A stretch of DNA of 64,000 bases from Anderseniella sp963700895 (GTDB lineage: Bacteria; Pseudomonadota; Alphaproteobacteria; Rhizobiales; Aestuariivirgaceae): contig CAVOZI010000016.1 in the NCBI GenBank assembly GCA_963700895.1, positions 124,001-188,000 of the forward strand, given 5' to 3'. The notes under the pieces are model-generated. The model was not told the DNA's origin, ran no database searches, and saw nothing but the letters and a program-made list of their open reading frames with translations. The translations under genes were made by a program, and so were the position numbers. Below are positions 1 to 9,558 of the stretch, one piece after another. The first letter of the stretch is position 1; each line of letters begins with the position of its first letter.

Positions 1-1353
1 CGCCAGCCCTCCAAGGCCGAGCTCAAGCACCTGCGCGAAGGCCTGACGCTGATCTCGTTCTTCAACCCGGCCGCCAACAAGGAAGGCATGGACGCCGCGA
101 AGAAGTCTGGCGCCAATGTCATCGCGATGGAAATGGTACCGCGCATCTCCCGTGCGCAGAAGATGGACGCGCTGTCGTCGATGGCCAACATCGCCGGTTA
201 CCGCGCCGTGATCGAGGCCGGCAACAATTTCGGCCGCTTCTTCACCGGCCAGGTCACGGCTGCCGGCAAGGTGCCGCCAGCCAGGGTGCTGGTCGTCGGC
301 GCTGGCGTTGCAGGCCTTGCGGCCATCGGCACGTCGGTCAGCCTCGGCGCCATCACCTACGCCTTCGACGTGCGCCCCGAAGTGGCCGAGCAGGTCGAGT
401 CGATGGGTGCTGAGTTCGTCTACCTCGATTTCAAGGACGAACAGCAGGATGGCGCTGCCACCGGAGGTTATGCCTCTGTTTCGTCGCCTGAATTCCGCGA
501 GGCGCAGCTGGCCAAGTTCCGCGAGCTGGCGCCGGACATGGACATCGTCATCACCACCGCGCTGATCCCCAACCGGGAAGCGCCGGAGCTGTGGACCGAG
601 GACATGGTCAAGGCCATGAAGCCGGGTTCGGTGATCGTCGACCTTGCCGCCGAAAAGGGCGGCAACTGCAAGCTCACCAAGATGGACGAGAAGATCGTCA
701 CCCCCAATGGTGTGACCATCATCGGCTACACCGATTTCCCGTCGCGCATGGCCGCGCAAGCCTCTTCGCTGTACTCCAACAATGTCCGCCACATGTTGAC
801 GGACCTGACGCCCGGCAAGGACGGCAAGCTGGTTCACAACATGGAGGACGACGTCATCCGTGGCGCCACCGTCACCCATGCCGGCGAGATCACCTATCCG
901 CCGCCGCCGCCCAAGGTTCAGGCCATCGCCGCTGCCAAGCCCAAGGAAAAGGCCAAGGAACTGACGCCGGAAGAGAAGCGGGCGGCCGAGCTCGCTGCCT
1001 TCAAGGCGCAGACCAAACAGCAGGTCATCCTGCTGGCCGTCGGCGGCGCGCTGATGCTGCTGGCCGGCCTCTACACGCCGGCAAGCTTCATGCAGCACTT
1101 CATCGTCTTCGTGCTGGCGGTGTTCGTCGGCTTCCAGGTGATCTGGAACGTGTCGCACTCGCTGCACACGCCGCTGATGGCCATCACCAACGCCATCTCC
1201 TCGATCATCATTCTTGGCGCGCTGATGCAGATCGGCTCCGGCTCGTGGCTGGTGATCATCCTCGCCGCCCTGTCGGTGTTCATGGCGGGCATCAACATCT
1301 TCGGTGGCTTCCTGGTCACCCGGCGCATGCTCGCCATGTTCCAGAAGTCGTAA
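1..1353 (+). CDS. pntA: NAD(P) transhydrogenase subunit alpha, 5' end outside window
   Basis: Subunit of the membrane proton-translocating transhydrogenase that moves hydride between NADH and NADP+. The frame is open from base 1, so roughly the first 60-100 residues are missing; 450 codons are visible. The NAD-binding Rossmann motif GAGVAG lies at about codons 100-105 of the visible part, followed by the domain I core. After a Lys/Glu/Pro-rich linker (near base 920-1010) come three to four hydrophobic segments, so domain I and the first membrane block are fused as in E. coli PntA, rather than split into PntAA and PntAB as in many alphaproteobacteria. pntB starts 14 bases downstream, giving a two-gene operon. 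Confidence 0.95.
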   Translation, partial: RQPSKAELKHLREGLTLISFFNPAANKEGMDAAKKSGANVIAMEMVPRISRAQKMDALSSMANIAGYRAVIEAGNNFGRFFTGQVTAAGKVPPARVLVVGAGVAGLAAIGTSVSLGAITYAFDVRPEVAEQVESMGAEFVYLDFKDEQQDGAATGGYASVSSPEFREAQLAKFRELAPDMDIVITTALIPNREAPELWTEDMVKAMKPGSVIVDLAAEKGGNCKLTKMDEKIVTPNGVTIIGYTDFPSRMAAQASSLYSNNVRHMLTDLTPGKDGKLVHNMEDDVIRGATVTHAGEITYPPPPPKVQAIAAAKPKEKAKELTPEEKRAAELAAFKAQTKQQVILLAVGGALMLLAGLYTPASFMQHFIVFVLAVFVGFQVIWNVSHSLHTPLMAITNAISSIIILGALMQIGSGSWLVIILAALSVFMAGINIFGGFLVTRRMLAMFQKS

Positions 1354-1367
1354 AGGGGTAAGGGGCA

Positions 1368-2801
1368 ATGGAATTCGGATTTACCACTGCGGCGTATGTC
1401 GTCGCCGCCGTCCTCTTCATCCTGTCGCTGGGCGGCCTGTCGGGCCAGGAAAGCGCCAAGCGCGCAGTCTGGTATGGCATCGCCGGCATGGCGCTGGCGG
1501 TGTTCGCCACGCTGATCGGCCCGGGCTCCGGCCTGTGGCTTCTGTCCATCGTGCTCATCGCGGCAGGCGGCATTATCGGTTATTACGTCGCCAAGCGCGT
1601 GCAGATGACCGAAATGCCCGAACTGGTCGCGGCCATGCACTCGCTGGTCGGCCTCGCCGCCGTGTTCGTCGGCTACAACGCCCACATCGAGCTGGGCAAC
1701 GTGCTGGCCATGGATGATGCGGCCCGCAAGGCGCTGGAAGGATTTGCAGCCATTCTCGCCAAGAAGACCGAGGTCGAGCAGAACATCCTGCGCATCGAAC
1801 TGTTCCTTGGCGTGTTCATCGGTGCGGTCACCTTCACCGGCTCCGTTATTGCCTATGGCAAGCTGGCCGGCAAGGTTACCTCTGCCGCCGTCAAGCTGCC
1901 GGGCGGGCATGCGCTCAATGCCACTGCAGCGGCCATCTCGGTGCTCTGCCTCGTCTGGTACATCATGTCCGGCGGCATTCTGCCCCTCGCGATCATGACC
2001 GTGGCGGCGCTGTTCATCGGTTACCACCTGATCATGGGCATCGGCGGCGCCGACATGCCGGTGGTGGTGTCGATGCTCAACTCCTATTCGGGCTGGGCGG
2101 CGGCGGCCATCGGCTTCTCGCTGGGCAACGACCTGCTGATCGTGGTCGGCGCGCTGGTCGGCTCGTCGGGCGCCATCCTGTCCTACATCATGTGCAAGGC
2201 GATGAACCGCTCCTTCGTCTCGGTCATCCTCGGCGGCTTCGGCAACACCACCGGCCCGGCCCAGGCCATCGAGGGCGAGCAGATCGCCATCGACGCCGAA
2301 GGGGTGGCCGCAGCCCTCGAAGACGCCGACAGCGTCATCATCGTGCCGGGCTACGGCATGGCCGTTGCCCAGGCGCAGCAGAACGTGGCCGAGCTTACCC
2401 GCCGCCTGCGCGCCAAGGGCAAGGAAGTGCGCTTCGCCATCCACCCGGTGGCGGGCCGCCTGCCGGGCCACATGAACGTGCTGCTGGCGGAAGCAAAGGT
2501 GCCCTACGACATCGTGCTGGAAATGGACGAGATCAACGAGGACTTCCCGTCCACCGACGTGGTCATCGTCATCGGCTCCAACGACATCGTCAACCCGGCC
2601 GCCCAGGACGACCCGAACTCGCCCATCGCCGGCATGCCGGTGCTGGAAGTGTGGAAGGCCAAGCAGGTGTTCGTGTCCAAGCGCGGCCAGGGTGCGGGCT
2701 ATTCCGGCATCGAGAACCCGCTGTTCTTCAAGGACAACACCCGCATGTTCTACGGCGACGCCAAGGCCTCGCTCGACACGCTGCTGGGCATCCTGCACTG
2801 A
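1368..2801 (+). CDS. pntB: NAD(P) transhydrogenase subunit beta
   Basis: 477 residues, normal for the family. About nine hydrophobic segments fill residues 1-260 and form the proton channel. The C-terminal third is the NADP(H)-binding domain III, with the signature GYGMAVAQAQ near residues 327-336 and GYSGIENPLFF close to the end. The start ATG is preceded by AAGGGGTAAGGGGC, a good ribosome-binding site. It is cotranscribed with pntA and followed by a strong terminator, so the operon ends here. The role is NADPH supply driven by proton motive force. Confidence 0.96.
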   Translation: MEFGFTTAAYVVAAVLFILSLGGLSGQESAKRAVWYGIAGMALAVFATLIGPGSGLWLLSIVLIAAGGIIGYYVAKRVQMTEMPELVAAMHSLVGLAAVFVGYNAHIELGNVLAMDDAARKALEGFAAILAKKTEVEQNILRIELFLGVFIGAVTFTGSVIAYGKLAGKVTSAAVKLPGGHALNATAAAISVLCLVWYIMSGGILPLAIMTVAALFIGYHLIMGIGGADMPVVVSMLNSYSGWAAAAIGFSLGNDLLIVVGALVGSSGAILSYIMCKAMNRSFVSVILGGFGNTTGPAQAIEGEQIAIDAEGVAAALEDADSVIIVPGYGMAVAQAQQNVAELTRRLRAKGKEVRFAIHPVAGRLPGHMNVLLAEAKVPYDIVLEMDEINEDFPSTDVVIVIGSNDIVNPAAQDDPNSPIAGMPVLEVWKAKQVFVSKRGQGAGYSGIENPLFFKDNTRMFYGDAKASLDTLLGILH

Positions 2802-2830
2802 CCAGCCTGCCTCACGGCAACAAGATCAAG

Positions 2831-2862
2831 CCCCGCCTGTTGCGCCAGCAGGCGGGGTTTTT
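2831..2862 (+). terminator. Rho-independent terminator of pntAB
   Basis: A nine-base-pair GC stem (CCCCGCCTG with CAGGCGGGG, arms 2831-2839 and 2849-2857) is followed at once by five T residues. It sits 30 bases after the pntB stop and just before the end of the convergent M20 gene. Confidence 0.92.
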
Positions 2863-2872
2863 CGTTGTCCAG

Positions 2873-4042
2873 TCAGCTCGCCGGCATCGCCGTCTCGACC
2901 AGCTTCGCCCAGTACGAGCAGCCAATCGGGATGATGTCGTCGTTGAAGTCGTATTCGGGGTGATGCAGCGCAGCGCCTGCGCCCTGGCCCACGAAGATGA
3001 AGGCGCCGGGCCGGGCTTCCAGCATGAACGAGAAGTCCTCCGCCCCCATCACCGGCGGGGCGTTTTCGTTGACGTTGCCCTCGCCGACGATCTGGCGCGC
3101 CACGGACGCGGCAAACGACGTCTCGGCCGCATGGTTCATGGTCACCGGATAGTTGCGCTTGTAGCTGAGTTTCACCTTGGCATCGAACGCCGCGCCGACA
3201 TGCTCGCAGATGGTGTTCATGCGCGCTTGCGCCAGATCGCGCATGGCCGGGTCGAGCGTGCGCACAGTGCCGTTCATCCAGGCGGTTTGCGGAATGACAT
3301 TGTTGGCGTCGCCCATGTGAATCTGGGTGACGGAAATCACCATGCTTTCGATCGGATTGGCGTTGCGCGACACGATGGTCTGGAACGCGTTGACCAGTTG
3401 CGCCACCACCATGGCGGGGTCGTTGCTGGTGTGCGGTTGCGCGGCGTGCCCGCCGCGGCCCTCGATGTGGATCTCGAACAGGTCGGCTGACGCCATCAGC
3501 CCGCCGGGCCGGATGGCAAACTGGCCGACCGGCAGGTTCGGCATGTTGTGCATGCCATAGACTTCCTGGATGCCGAACCGGTCCATCATGCCGTCATCGA
3601 CCATCTCGCGCCCGCCGCCGCCGCCTTCCTCAGCCGGCTGGAAGATCACCACCACCGTGCCGTCGAAATTGCGCGTCTCGGCAAGATACTTCGCCGCGCC
3701 CAGCAGCATCGCCGTGTGCCCGTCATGGCCGCAGGCGTGCATCTTGCCTTCCACGGTGGACTTGTAGGGCAGGTCGCGGATCTCCCTGATCGGCAGCGCG
3801 TCCATGTCGGCGCGCAGGCCCACCACCTTGCCGGAATTGTTGGTACGGCCCCGGATCACGCCCACCACCCCGGTGCGCCCAATGCCGGTGACGATCCCGT
3901 CGACGCCGAACGCCTTAAGCTTGTCCGCCACCACGCTTGCCGTGCGATGCACCTCGAACAGGATTTCCGGGTGCTGGTGCAGGTCGCGCCGCCACGCGGT
4001 GATCTCGTCATGGAACTCGGCAAAGCGGTTGATGGTCGGCAT
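2873..4042 (-). CDS. M20 family amidohydrolase (hippurate hydrolase-like)
   Basis: 389 residues, typical of the M20D amidohydrolases that deacylate N-acyl amino acids such as hippurate. Visible family motifs are ACGHDGHTAML near residue 106 (metal-binding Cys/His), the EEGGGGG stretch near 140 with the catalytic Glu, and MGAEDFSFM near 330. The dimerisation (lid) domain lies between about 185 and 295. The start ATG has GGAGACG upstream. It is convergent with pntB and stands alone, so the natural substrate cannot be told. Confidence 0.93.
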   Translation of the reverse strand: MPTINRFAEFHDEITAWRRDLHQHPEILFEVHRTASVVADKLKAFGVDGIVTGIGRTGVVGVIRGRTNNSGKVVGLRADMDALPIREIRDLPYKSTVEGKMHACGHDGHTAMLLGAAKYLAETRNFDGTVVVIFQPAEEGGGGGREMVDDGMMDRFGIQEVYGMHNMPNLPVGQFAIRPGGLMASADLFEIHIEGRGGHAAQPHTSNDPAMVVAQLVNAFQTIVSRNANPIESMVISVTQIHMGDANNVIPQTAWMNGTVRTLDPAMRDLAQARMNTICEHVGAAFDAKVKLSYKRNYPVTMNHAAETSFAASVARQIVGEGNVNENAPPVMGAEDFSFMLEARPGAFIFVGQGAGAALHHPEYDFNDDIIPIGCSYWAKLVETAMPAS

Positions 4043-4144
4043 GGGCGTCTCCGTGGGGAAATGAGGATGGGCGAGAGACTGCGAGAGATTTGAGCCGGGA
4101 TCAACCTCGATGAAGCGGGATGCAACGGATGGCAGCTATGCGGA

Positions 4145-4600
4145 CTATTCGGACATGATTTGCCCGCTGGCAAAATCATATGCCTCAGGGCTTGGCCCGT
4201 CAGATCTTAGCTGAAGCAGCTTAGTTTTTCCCTCGGTAAGGCTTGGAATGTGGCCATTCTTTATTGGCCAGATAACATAGCTCGGATCATCCACTTGCTC
4301 GAACCACTCAGCTCGGCGATCAATGAATTGACCATGAATGGTCTTGTGAACAAAGTGTTCGAAATCTTCGTAGCTTTCCCAAGTGGACAATGTTGCGAGT
4401 GCTACCGCGGGTCGACCAAACAATGCACCAGTATCGTTTTCGGGCAGGTCGTAGCCCTCTCCCTGCAGCCTCCAGATAAATCCTTTTGAACGATCTGCTA
4501 CTGCATTAACGCGATCAGAATTGTCTTCGAATTCGGCAATTTGGGGATCACCATGTGGATGTAGCAAATACCCCATGTTCATCTGAGCAATATGACCCAC
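4145..4600 (-). CDS. DUF3291 domain-containing protein
   Basis: 151 residues matching the DUF3291 pattern, a ferredoxin-like dimeric alpha-beta barrel fold of unknown function. Recognisable stretches include FIWRLQGEG, the LSTWESYEDFEHFVH segment and HIPSLTEGKTKL. The reading frame starts with GTG at 4600, preceded by GGAGTG; an internal ATG at residue 7 is the alternative. Local GC content is clearly lower than in its neighbours, which hints at transfer. No partner gene is adjacent. Confidence 0.85.
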   Translation of the reverse strand: MGHIAQMNMGYLLHPHGDPQIAEFEDNSDRVNAVADRSKGFIWRLQGEGYDLPENDTGALFGRPAVALATLSTWESYEDFEHFVHKTIHGQFIDRRAEWFEQVDDPSYVIWPIKNGHIPSLTEGKTKLLQLRSDGPSPEAYDFASGQIMSE

Positions 4601-4732
4601 GCAAACACTCCTTAGTTGTATGCTCGAACGTTAACAAACCGCTTGTGATCTGACTAGCGCCTGGGATTGATACTCTTCACTGCATGTACGGAGCCCGCTT
4701 TGGGCTCAAAGCAGCCGTTCAGCCCGCCTACC

Positions 4733-6394
4733 TCACCCCTTCGCCTTCAGCCCCTGCTCGCGCATCTGGCTCAGCGTCTGGCGCGGCGACAGCGCCTCCG
4801 CCGACACCGCAAGGTCCAGCACCGCGCCTGTATTCGACGCACAGGCCCGCTCGAAGGCGTCGGCAAAGTCTGCCGTCGACTCCACCCGCTCGGCGTGGAA
4901 GCCATAGGCACTGGCCAGCGTCACGAAATCCGGGTTCTGCAGTTCGGTGCCCGACACCCGTTCAGGGTACGTCCGCTCCTGGTGCATGCGGATGGTGCCG
5001 TAGGTGCCGTTGTTGAGAATGAGGATCACCGGCTGGCAGCCCGCCTGCATGGCCGAGCCCAGCTCCTGGCAGTTCATCTGGAAGTCGCCGTCGCCGGCAA
5101 AGCACATCACCAGCCGGTCGCGGTGGTTGGCCTTCGCCGCAATCGCTGCCGGCACGCCATAGCCCATTGCGCCGGATTGCGGCGCCAGCAGGCGTTGCTG
5201 CTTCGAGAACCGGAAGAAGCGGTTCGGCCAGATGGCGAAGTTGCCCGCGCCGTTGGTCAGGATCACGTCATCGGGAAGCGTTTCCCGCAGGTGCGCCATG
5301 ATCGCTGCCATGTCCACCGGGCCGGGCTGTTCCGGCGCGTTGACGTACGCCAGGTAACCCACCCGCGCCGCCTGCCGCCACTCGGCCCACTCGCCCTTGA
5401 TGCGCAAGCCCTTCACGGCTGCTGCAAACTGGTTTGGCCCCGCGTGCACCGGCACGTCGGCCGCGTAGATCTTGCCGATCTCCCGGTCGCTCGCGTGCAC
5501 GTGCACCAGCCGCTGCTTCGGGTTCGGCACCTCAAGCAGCGACCACGCATCGGTCGTCATCTCGCCGAAACGCACGTTGACCGCGATGATCAGGTCCGCC
5601 TCGGCAACCAGCTTTTTGGTCTGCGGGAACATGCCGACGCCCGCGTCGCCCGCATAGACCTCGCTCATGTTGTCGAACCGGTCGTGGAAGCGGAACGCCG
5701 CCAGCACCGGAATGCCGTTGCCTTCCGCAAAGGCCTGAAGATTTCGGCAGCCCTGCTCGTTCCAGCCGCCGCCGCCGGTGATGATCAGTGGCCGCTCGGC
5801 CTTCCCAAGTTCGGCCTTCAGCGCCTTGATCGTGTCAGGGGCGGGAGCAGCTTCGGGAATGGTGACGGGCTTGCACGGCGCCGCGTCGCTCATCGAGGTC
5901 AGCATGTCTTCCGGCAGCGCGATCACCACCGGGCCGGGCCGGCCAGACAGCGCCGTGGTCCACGCCCGCGACATGATTTCGGGGATGCGGTCCACCTGGT
6001 CGATCTCGGTCACCCACTTGGCGACGGTGCCGAAATAAGCCCGGTAGTCGATTTCCTGGAACGCCTCGCGGCCCTTGTCGAAGGTGGCCACCTGGCCGAC
6101 GAACAAGATCATCGGGGAGGAGTCCTGCATGGCCGTGTGCACGCCGATGGAAGCGTTGGTCGCTCCGGGCCCGCGGGTGACGAAGCAGATGCCGGGTTCG
6201 CCGGTCAGCTTGCCGTGGGCTGCCGCCATGAAGGCGGCACCGCCTTCGTTGCGGCATAGCAGGAAGTCCACCTTGCCGCGCGTATCGTGCAGCGCATCGA
6301 GCACGGCGAGATAGCTTTCGCCGGGCACGCCAAAGCCGCGCCGGGCGCCCAGCGCCTGAAGGCATGCCACCAGCAGCTGGCCACCGTTTCTCAT
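4733..6394 (-). CDS. Thiamine pyrophosphate-binding protein, acetolactate synthase large-subunit-like
   Basis: 553 residues with the three-domain layout of the acetohydroxyacid synthase family: N-terminal PYR domain with the cofactor-activating Glu in GVPGES, a central domain, and a C-terminal PP domain with the diphosphate motif GDGDFQMN. No small regulatory subunit gene is adjacent, so it is probably a non-anabolic ThDP enzyme (decarboxylase or carboligase) and not branched-chain biosynthesis. The frame stays open further upstream into hemA, but the ATG at 6394, preceded by AGGGGAC, is the natural start because family homology begins there. It follows hemA by 29 bases on the same strand, so the two are probably cotranscribed. 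Confidence 0.9.
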   Translation of the reverse strand: MRNGGQLLVACLQALGARRGFGVPGESYLAVLDALHDTRGKVDFLLCRNEGGAAFMAAAHGKLTGEPGICFVTRGPGATNASIGVHTAMQDSSPMILFVGQVATFDKGREAFQEIDYRAYFGTVAKWVTEIDQVDRIPEIMSRAWTTALSGRPGPVVIALPEDMLTSMSDAAPCKPVTIPEAAPAPDTIKALKAELGKAERPLIITGGGGWNEQGCRNLQAFAEGNGIPVLAAFRFHDRFDNMSEVYAGDAGVGMFPQTKKLVAEADLIIAVNVRFGEMTTDAWSLLEVPNPKQRLVHVHASDREIGKIYAADVPVHAGPNQFAAAVKGLRIKGEWAEWRQAARVGYLAYVNAPEQPGPVDMAAIMAHLRETLPDDVILTNGAGNFAIWPNRFFRFSKQQRLLAPQSGAMGYGVPAAIAAKANHRDRLVMCFAGDGDFQMNCQELGSAMQAGCQPVILILNNGTYGTIRMHQERTYPERVSGTELQNPDFVTLASAYGFHAERVESTADFADAFERACASNTGAVLDLAVSAEALSPRQTLSQMREQGLKAKG

Positions 6395-6423
6395 GGAAGT
6401 CCCCTGAAGATTGCAGGGTCCGT

Positions 6424-7641
6424 TTACGCCACGGCCCTTGCCAGCGCGCACTGCGACCACAGCTTGTTGAGTGCGGCCACAAGATGCTCGATATCGGCCA
6501 CCGTGTGCAAGGGGGTGGGGGTGAAGCGCAGCCGCTCGGTGCCCTTCGGCACGGTCGGGTAGTTGATCGGCTGCACGTAGATGCCCTCGTTGTCGAGCAG
6601 CCAGTCGGAGATCCACTTGCACTTGGCTGCATCGCCCACCATGACGGGCACGATGTGGCTGTCGTTGGGCATGTGCGGAATGCCCGCCCGGTCGAGGCGC
6701 TTCCTGAGTTCCGCCACCATCACCTTCTGCCGGTCACGCTCGACGCTGGAGTTCTTCAGGTGCCGGATCGAGGCGACCGCGCCTGCGGCAATGGCCGGCG
6801 GGATGGCGGTGGTGAAGATGAAGCCCGAGGCAAACGAGCGCACGAAGTCGATCAGCTGTGCCGAGCCGGTGATGTAGCCGCCCATCACCCCGAACGCCTT
6901 GCCCAGCGTGCCCTCGATCACGTCGATGCGGTGCATCAGGCCTTCGCGCTCGGCAATGCCGCCGCCATGGGGGCCGTACATGCCCACCGCGTGGACCTCG
7001 TCGAGATAGGTCAGCGCGTTGTGCCGTTCAGTCACGTCGCAGATCTCGGCGATCGGGCCGATGTCGCCGTCCATCGAGTAGACGCTCTCGAATGCCACCA
7101 GCTTCGGCCGGTCCGGATCGACCTGCGACAACAGCTCATCGAGGTGCTTCGGGTCGTTGTGGCGGAAGATGAAGCGCTCGGCCTTGGAGTGGCGGATGCC
7201 CTCGATCATCGAGGCGTGGTTGAGCGCGTCGGAGAACACCGCGCAGTTGGGCAGCCTGGAGGCGAGCGTGCCGAGCGAGGCCCAGTTGGAGACGTAGCCC
7301 GAGGTGAAGATGAGGGCGGCTTCCTTGCCGTGCAGGCTGGCGAGTTCGCGCTCCAGCTCGACGTGCTGGTGGTTGGTGCCGGAGATGTTTCGGGTGCCGC
7401 CTGCGCCCGACCCGCAGCTTTCGATTGCGCCCTTCATGGCGGCGATCACGTCCGGGTGCTGGCCCATGCCGAGATAGTCGTTGGAGCACCACACGGTGAC
7501 TTCGGACGTCGAGCCATCCGCGTTGTACCGCGTCGCCTTCGGGAACTGCCCCATCCGCCGCTCAAGCTCGGCGAATACACGGTAGTTGCCGCCGTCCTTG
7601 AGGCGCTTCAGTTCAGTCTCGAAAAATCCGGCATAATCCAT
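6424..7641 (-). CDS. hemA: 5-aminolevulinate synthase
   Basis: 405 residues, the standard bacterial length. It condenses glycine and succinyl-CoA to 5-aminolevulinate with PLP, the first step of the C4 haem pathway. Landmarks are CSNDYLGMGQHP near residue 52, GAGGTRNISGTN near 137, the DEVHAVGMYG stretch near 214 and the PLP lysine in GTLGKAFG near 248. Use of this enzyme instead of glutamyl-tRNA reductase is an alphaproteobacterial hallmark. It is the first gene of a likely two-gene operon with the ThDP enzyme. Confidence 0.97.
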   Translation of the reverse strand: MDYAGFFETELKRLKDGGNYRVFAELERRMGQFPKATRYNADGSTSEVTVWCSNDYLGMGQHPDVIAAMKGAIESCGSGAGGTRNISGTNHQHVELERELASLHGKEAALIFTSGYVSNWASLGTLASRLPNCAVFSDALNHASMIEGIRHSKAERFIFRHNDPKHLDELLSQVDPDRPKLVAFESVYSMDGDIGPIAEICDVTERHNALTYLDEVHAVGMYGPHGGGIAEREGLMHRIDVIEGTLGKAFGVMGGYITGSAQLIDFVRSFASGFIFTTAIPPAIAAGAVASIRHLKNSSVERDRQKVMVAELRKRLDRAGIPHMPNDSHIVPVMVGDAAKCKWISDWLLDNEGIYVQPINYPTVPKGTERLRFTPTPLHTVADIEHLVAALNKLWSQCALARAVA

Positions 7642-7749
7642 GCGAAATTCAACCCGTCACACTGCTTCAAACCCGCGCAAATGCGCTGAATGTCAGGCGT
7701 TTTAAAGTCACCCTTCCCGGTTGACCATGCTGCCCCTCGCCGCATCCGT

Positions 7750-9495
7750 TCAATTTGCCGCAGCCGTGGCAAGCTGGCTCACCGCCTGATGCTGGCTCAG
7801 GAACACTTGCCCGGTCAGCTCGTCGAGGAAATGCGACTTTAGCAGCCTGTCCATCACCGGGCCCTTGACCTCGCTCAAATGGAAGGTGACGCCAGACAGT
7901 TTCAGCCGTTCGTTGATGGCCTCCAGCGATTCCAGCGCGCTCATGTCGATGGCGTTCACCGCCGGGCACATCAGGATGACGTGCTTCAGCTTCGGCCGCT
8001 TGACCACGGCGTCGTAGATGTAATCCTCCAGGAAGCGGGCATTGGCGAAATACAGGCTCTCGTCCACCCTGAGCGTCAGGATGTCGTCATGGGTGATAAC
8101 CTTGTGGCGCAGCACATTGCGGAAATGCTCGGTTCCCGGCACCTGGCCCACCTCGGCCACGTGCGGCCGCGAACTCTTGTACAGGTGAATGAGGATCGAG
8201 ATCACCACGCCCGCCGTAACGCCGATCTCGACACCCAATGCCAGCGTCGCCAGGATGGTCACCAGCACTGCGATGAAGTCGGCGTGCGAGTAACCCCAGG
8301 TCTTCTTCAGGATCGACAGGTCGACCAGCGACAGCACCGCCACAATGATCGTCGCCGCCAGCGTCGCCACCGGCAGGTAGGCGATCAGCGGCGTCAGCGT
8401 CAGCGAGGCGATGGCGAGACCCACTGCGGTATAAGCGCCTGCCGCGGGCGTCTCGGCGCCGGCGTCGAAATTGACAACCGAGCGCGCGAAGCCGCCTGTC
8501 ACCGGGTAGCCGCCGGTGAAGGCCGCACCAAGATTGGCGGCGCCAAGTCCGATCAGTTCCTGGTCCGGATTGATGCGCTGGCGCTTCTTTGCAGCCAGCG
8601 TCTGCGCCACCGACACCGATTCCACGAAACCGATGATGGAGATGAGGATCGCGGAGCCGAACAGACTGGCCCACAAGTCCAGCGAGAACGATGGCAGGGT
8701 GAGCGGCGGCAGGCCCCGCGGCACGTCGCCGACCAGCGCCACTCCCTTGCTGCCAAGATCGAGCCCCCAGGCAAGCAGCGTGGTAACGGCCACGGCGAAC
8801 ACCGGACCCGCCTTGGCGATGATGTCGGCAGCCCTCGGCTTGAGGCCGAGGTTGACGAGCAGAGGCTTCAATCCCTTGCGTACCCAGAACAGGAAGGCCG
8901 CAGAAGAAACGCCAATGGCCAGCGTGATGAGGTTGGTGCTGCCCACGTGTTCGGCCAGCGACAGCACCAGTTCATAGAGATTGTGGCCGGACGCCTTGAT
9001 GCCGAGAACGTGCTTGAGCTGGCTGGCGGCAATGATGATGCCCGACGCGGTGATGAAGCCAGCGATGACCGGATGCGACAGGAAGTTGGCGAGAAAGCCC
9101 AGCCTCAGCACGCCAAGCAGGACCAGGAAAAGGCCGGACAGGAAAGCCAGCGTCAGCGCGGCTGCGATGTACTCGGGCGATCCCGCCTCCGCGATGCGCC
9201 CGACCGCGGCCGCCGTCATCAGCGACACCACGGCGACCGGACCGACGGCCAGCGCCCGGCTGGTGCCGAAGATCGCGTACAGGATGATCGGGGCGATGGA
9301 GGCATAGATGCCCACTTCCGGCGGCAGCCCGGCCAGCAGCGCATAGGCCAGCGATTGCGGGATCAGCATGATGGTGACGATGACGGCAGCCACCAGGTCG
9401 CTGGTCAGCGCATCCTTGTCATAACGCCGTCCCCAGTCGAGCACGGGAATATATCGGGCAAGCCCGCGCGACGGCGAACTGGATTGCGTGGTCAT
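7750..9495 (-). CDS. SulP family anion permease with STAS domain
   Basis: 581 residues. About ten to twelve hydrophobic segments occupy residues 20-420; the SulP core includes IMLIPQSLAYA near 42 and the GGYPVTGGFARS motif near 325. A cytoplasmic STAS domain fills about 450-570, with the conserved Asp-Ser region AIDMSALESLE. Substrates are sulfate or related anions by family. It lies 63 bases after the sulfide:quinone oxidoreductase fusion on the same strand, so a role in exporting sulfate, sulfite or thiosulfate made by sulfide oxidation is plausible but inferred. Confidence 0.93.
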   Translation of the reverse strand: MTTQSSSPSRGLARYIPVLDWGRRYDKDALTSDLVAAVIVTIMLIPQSLAYALLAGLPPEVGIYASIAPIILYAIFGTSRALAVGPVAVVSLMTAAAVGRIAEAGSPEYIAAALTLAFLSGLFLVLLGVLRLGFLANFLSHPVIAGFITASGIIIAASQLKHVLGIKASGHNLYELVLSLAEHVGSTNLITLAIGVSSAAFLFWVRKGLKPLLVNLGLKPRAADIIAKAGPVFAVAVTTLLAWGLDLGSKGVALVGDVPRGLPPLTLPSFSLDLWASLFGSAILISIIGFVESVSVAQTLAAKKRQRINPDQELIGLGAANLGAAFTGGYPVTGGFARSVVNFDAGAETPAAGAYTAVGLAIASLTLTPLIAYLPVATLAATIIVAVLSLVDLSILKKTWGYSHADFIAVLVTILATLALGVEIGVTAGVVISILIHLYKSSRPHVAEVGQVPGTEHFRNVLRHKVITHDDILTLRVDESLYFANARFLEDYIYDAVVKRPKLKHVILMCPAVNAIDMSALESLEAINERLKLSGVTFHLSEVKGPVMDRLLKSHFLDELTGQVFLSQHQAVSQLATAAAN

Positions 9496-9558
9496 GTTCT
9501 ACAACGCCAGATGGGGCCGGTGACGAACGCAGTTCAGCACGTCACCGGCGATTGAGTG

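Noticed and set aside
1071..2798. Long open frame on the minus strand opposite pntA/pntB
   Set aside because: It mirrors the GC-rich coding strand of pntB, is rich in His/Arg/Asp and has no domain.
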